DNA of 38,846 nucleotides from an uncultured Elusimicrobiales bacterium (lineage in GTDB: Bacteria; Elusimicrobiota; Elusimicrobia; Elusimicrobiales; Elusimicrobiaceae), in assembly GCA_944325055.1 (NCBI GenBank), contig CALUYP010000066.1, forward strand, positions 1-38,846, read 5' to 3'. A model generated the notes under the pieces. That model was not told the DNA's origin and did no database searches. It worked only from the letters and a program-made list of their open reading frames with translations. A program made the translations under genes and the position numbers. Below, one piece after another: positions 36,187 through 38,846 of this stretch; positions within the stretch are counted from its first letter, which is position 1, and each line of letters opens with the position of its first letter.

Positions 36187-37638
36187 ATGTCCAGCAGTAT
36201 TGTATTAGAAAAAGCATTTCAAAAACATTTGCAGATTTCCGGACTGACCTTTCGTTCACAAGAGGTGCGTCCGGGATTCATTTTTTTTGCGTTGAAGGGA
36301 GTCAATGCGGACGGTAATTTATTTATAGACCAAGCGATTGCACGCGGAGCGGTGATGGTGGTTTCTTCTTTCCCGCCTAAGAAACCGTATGAAGTTTTTT
36401 ACTATCAATCGGAAGCTATTGACCGGGATATGGCCGATGCCGCTTATGAATTTTACGGCCAGCCTTCAGATTCGCTCAATATGATTGGGATTACCGGAAC
36501 CAAAGGAAAAACTTCCATCGCTTATTTATTGGAATCTATTTTAGCGTCGTCCGGGCGTAAAGTAGGCGTATTGGGGACCATTAATTACCGGGTCAACGGC
36601 AAGGTTATCAGCGCCGCTCCCAATACGACGCCGGCTTCGCTGGTATTGTTTGGGTTGCTTTCCCAAATTCGGCAGCAAGGCTGCCGGGATGTAGTCATGG
36701 AAGTTTCCTCCCATGCATTGGAATTACAACGGGTACGCCATATTTGGTACGATACCGCTGTTTTTACCAACTTGCAACGGGATCATTTAGATTTTCACCA
36801 TACCTTTGAAAATTATTTTCAGGCCAAACAAAAATTATTTGAAAATTTGGCCGATAAACAAAATCCAAAGCCAAATCGCATCGCTGTCATCAATGTGGAT
36901 GACCCCTACGGCAGACGCCTTTTGGAACAATTAAAGGGAAAAGTTAAAACGGTAACTTTTGCCATCGAGCGAGAAGCGGATTTTAAAGCAGATTCCATTG
37001 AAGAATCCTTGGAAGGAACCTCTTTTATGGTCAACGGTACGGCGATGAGGATTCGTTTGTTGGGGCGGCATAACGTTTATAATGCCTTGGGTGCGTTGGC
37101 GGCGGCTTGGGTAAACGGAGTGGAAGAAAAGGATATTATCAAAGGATTGGCGGGTTTGCCGGGAGTGCCGGGCCGGATGGAACGGATCGATGTCGGTCAG
37201 AATTTTTATGTATTTGTAGATTTTGCCTATACGGATGAATCTTTGCAGCGTGCTTTTGATGCGGTGCTTCCTTTTAGAAAAGGGCGGATTTTTGTGGTAT
37301 TTGGCTGCGGGGGAGAACGGGATCGGACGAAACGTCCGCTGATGGGACATACCGCTTGTTCTCAAGCAGACAGCGTGTTTCTTACCAACGATAACCCGCG
37401 GGGAGAAAATCCCCAACAGATTTTTGACGATATTTTAAAAGGGATGGACGGTTTTTCCAATTATCAGATCATTCCGGATCGGGACCGGGCCATTGCGGCA
37501 GCTTTATCGCAAGCCCGAGAGGGGGACATCGTCATTATTGCCGGGAAGGGACATGAAGAGTATCAATTAGTAGGTACGGAGAAAAGAGTTTTTTCAGACA
37601 AGAAAGCGGTTTTATCTTTTTTCCGGCGGGAGAAGTAA
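36187..37638 (+). CDS. murE: UDP-N-acetylmuramoyl-tripeptide synthetase, diaminopimelate type
   Basis: 483 residues. Mur-ligase P-loop TGTKGKTS (103-110), EVSSHALEL (172-180), the Lys214 region (FQAKQKLF) that is carbamylated in the family, LGRHNVYNALGA (292-303), and the DNPR motif (402-405), which marks meso-diaminopimelate-adding enzymes. It attaches the third residue to UDP-MurNAc-L-Ala-D-Glu. In the C-terminal domain, VDFAYTDESL replaces the usual VDYAHTPDSL. There is no clear ribosome-binding site before the ATG. murD follows 3 bases later without murF or mraY between. Confidence 0.95.
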   Translation: MSSSIVLEKAFQKHLQISGLTFRSQEVRPGFIFFALKGVNADGNLFIDQAIARGAVMVVSSFPPKKPYEVFYYQSEAIDRDMADAAYEFYGQPSDSLNMIGITGTKGKTSIAYLLESILASSGRKVGVLGTINYRVNGKVISAAPNTTPASLVLFGLLSQIRQQGCRDVVMEVSSHALELQRVRHIWYDTAVFTNLQRDHLDFHHTFENYFQAKQKLFENLADKQNPKPNRIAVINVDDPYGRRLLEQLKGKVKTVTFAIEREADFKADSIEESLEGTSFMVNGTAMRIRLLGRHNVYNALGALAAAWVNGVEEKDIIKGLAGLPGVPGRMERIDVGQNFYVFVDFAYTDESLQRAFDAVLPFRKGRIFVVFGCGGERDRTKRPLMGHTACSQADSVFLTNDNPRGENPQQIFDDILKGMDGFSNYQIIPDRDRAIAAALSQAREGDIVIIAGKGHEEYQLVGTEKRVFSDKKAVLSFFRREK

Positions 37639-37641
37639 CCG

Positions 37642-38846
37642 ATGTTCAAACAAGAAAAATTTAAAGGAAAGAAAGCATGCGTTTTGGGTTTGGGCCGGAG
37701 CGGGAGGGCGGTTGCCGCGTTGCTGGCGCAGCATGGGTTTGAGGTGTTAATCAGCGAAGAAGCGGCTATCTCTCATGCGTCAGCTTTTCATTTGCCTACT
37801 GGGATACAAGTGGAAGCAGGAGGCCATTCGGCGAGGGTGTTTGAATGCGGATTCTGGATTAAAAGCCCGGGTATTTTTCCGCGAAGTCCGATTTTGTTGG
37901 AAGCCAAAAAAAGAGGAATTCCTGTATTTAGCGAACTGGAAGTGGCGCTTAGTTTTATTCCTAAACAAGTCCGTCTATTTGCCGTTACGGGTACGAACGG
38001 AAAGACGACCACAACCGCTTTGCTGGGGGAAATTTTAAAAGAGGACGCCGCGCAGGAAAACAAAGGGCGCCGTGTGCATATTTGTGGGAATATAGGAAGT
38101 CCAGTGTCTTTATGTGTGCCTGAGGTGCGGAAAGGAAACGATTTGGTAATTGAAGTTTCCAGCTATCAGTTGGAAGACAGCACTTATTTCCGGCCCCGAT
38201 ACGCCTGTATTCTCAACATTACGCCGGATCATTTGGATCATCACGGCGGGATGAAAGGATATATTCAGGCAAAAGCTAAAATTTTTAAGAGGCAAAGAGC
38301 GGGAGATATTCTGGTGGTAAACGGAGCCGACGCCGTCTGCGCCCAGCTGGTGGAAAAAGCCAAAAGCGAAGTGCTGGCGTTTTCCACTCATCCCAGACAT
38401 CTCTTAAAAACCGACGTTTTTTTTGATGGGGATGAATTAATTTTTAGTGAAGGGCAGCAAATCCGGCCTCCCCAGCTGAAAGGGATTCATAACGTAGAGA
38501 ACGCTATGGCCGCCGCATTAATGGCCTTGTCTGCCGGAGTGAAAGAATCCGTAATACAAGCGGTATTTGACCGGTTTAAAGCAATGGAACACCGGATTGA
38601 GCAATTTGCTTACCATCGCGGAGTAATTTATGTGAATGATTCGAAGGCAACCAATTTGGATTCCACTATAACCGCTTTAAAAAGCTTCGAAAAGAACCAG
38701 AATCTATGGTTGATTTTAGGAGGGCGGGACAAAGGCGCTTCGTACGAAGTGTTGATCCCCTATTTGAAGGAATATTGCAAGTGTGTTTTAACGATTGGGG
38801 AGGCCATGGGAAAAATTGAAAGAGAACTTCACGGTGCGGTTTCTTT
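37642..38846 (+). CDS. murD: UDP-N-acetylmuramoylalanine--D-glutamate ligase, 3' end beyond window
   Basis: 401 codons are visible and open to the right edge. N-terminal Rossmann domain GLGRSGRA (18-25), a SPGI block, P-loop TGTNGKTTTT, GNIG, EVSSYQLE, NITPDHLDHH, HNVENAMAA, then NDSKATN and GGRDKG of the C-terminal domain. These are the standard MurD landmarks. It adds D-Glu to UDP-MurNAc-L-Ala. It starts 3 bases after murE, so both are in one transcription unit. Only the last few dozen residues are likely missing. Confidence 0.95.
   Translation, partial: MFKQEKFKGKKACVLGLGRSGRAVAALLAQHGFEVLISEEAAISHASAFHLPTGIQVEAGGHSARVFECGFWIKSPGIFPRSPILLEAKKRGIPVFSELEVALSFIPKQVRLFAVTGTNGKTTTTALLGEILKEDAAQENKGRRVHICGNIGSPVSLCVPEVRKGNDLVIEVSSYQLEDSTYFRPRYACILNITPDHLDHHGGMKGYIQAKAKIFKRQRAGDILVVNGADAVCAQLVEKAKSEVLAFSTHPRHLLKTDVFFDGDELIFSEGQQIRPPQLKGIHNVENAMAAALMALSAGVKESVIQAVFDRFKAMEHRIEQFAYHRGVIYVNDSKATNLDSTITALKSFEKNQNLWLILGGRDKGASYEVLIPYLKEYCKCVLTIGEAMGKIERELHGAVS

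Overview
This window looks like one contiguous chromosomal segment of a Gram-negative (diderm) bacterium of moderate GC. Diderm signs are an ADP-heptose epimerase-like gene, an outer-membrane barrel candidate ending in Phe, many Sec-type signal peptides, an AmpG/NagZ/AnmK/MurQ muropeptide-recycling set, and a MurE with the DNPR motif typical of diaminopimelate ligases. The overall gene mix would fit an Elusimicrobiota-like gut bacterium, but there is no rRNA here and that placement is inference only. No phage, insertion sequence, CRISPR or plasmid signature was seen.

Layout. (1) 3-1157: 3' part of a GH13 alpha-amylase-family enzyme, closed by a strong terminator. (2) 1336-8918: F-type ATP synthase operon atpZ-B-E-F-H-A-[epimerase]-G-D-C with promoter and terminator. 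An HldD-like epimerase sits between atpA and atpG, and atpA is cut by one in-frame TAG at a normally conserved Gln codon. (3) 9017-11043: an SPFH/prohibitin-type membrane protein and a Sel1-repeat protein. (4) 11047-14610 (minus): three tandem secreted chymotrypsin-fold proteases; two have Cys at the nucleophile position. (5) glyA (minus), then a rightward unit: deoxyhypusine-synthase-like enzyme, barrel protein, DoxX-like protein, dnaX, recR, comEC, and guaD. (6) 23551-24573: a secreted protein of unknown function that shares an upstream motif with the protease operon. (7) 24580-30329 (minus): tightly coupled operon of AI-2E-family transporter, AmpG-like permease, murQ, anmK and nagZ. (8) tRNA-Val(CAC), marC-family gene, uvrB, a divergent biotin-ligase-like gene, an orphan receiver protein, tilS, an alpha/beta hydrolase, and the start of a wall-synthesis cluster, murE-murD, with murD running off the end.

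How it fits together. Much of the window concerns energy coupling and cell-wall turnover. The minus-strand operon should import anhydromuropeptides and convert their sugars to GlcNAc-6-phosphate, while murE/murD build new precursor. dnaX-recR-comEC-uvrB cover replication, repair and DNA uptake. The most notable signals are the interrupted atpA, the Cys-nucleophile protease array with its shared C-terminal domain and upstream element, the bacterial deoxyhypusine-synthase homologue, and ComEC and biotin-ligase homologues that have lost their expected active-site motifs.
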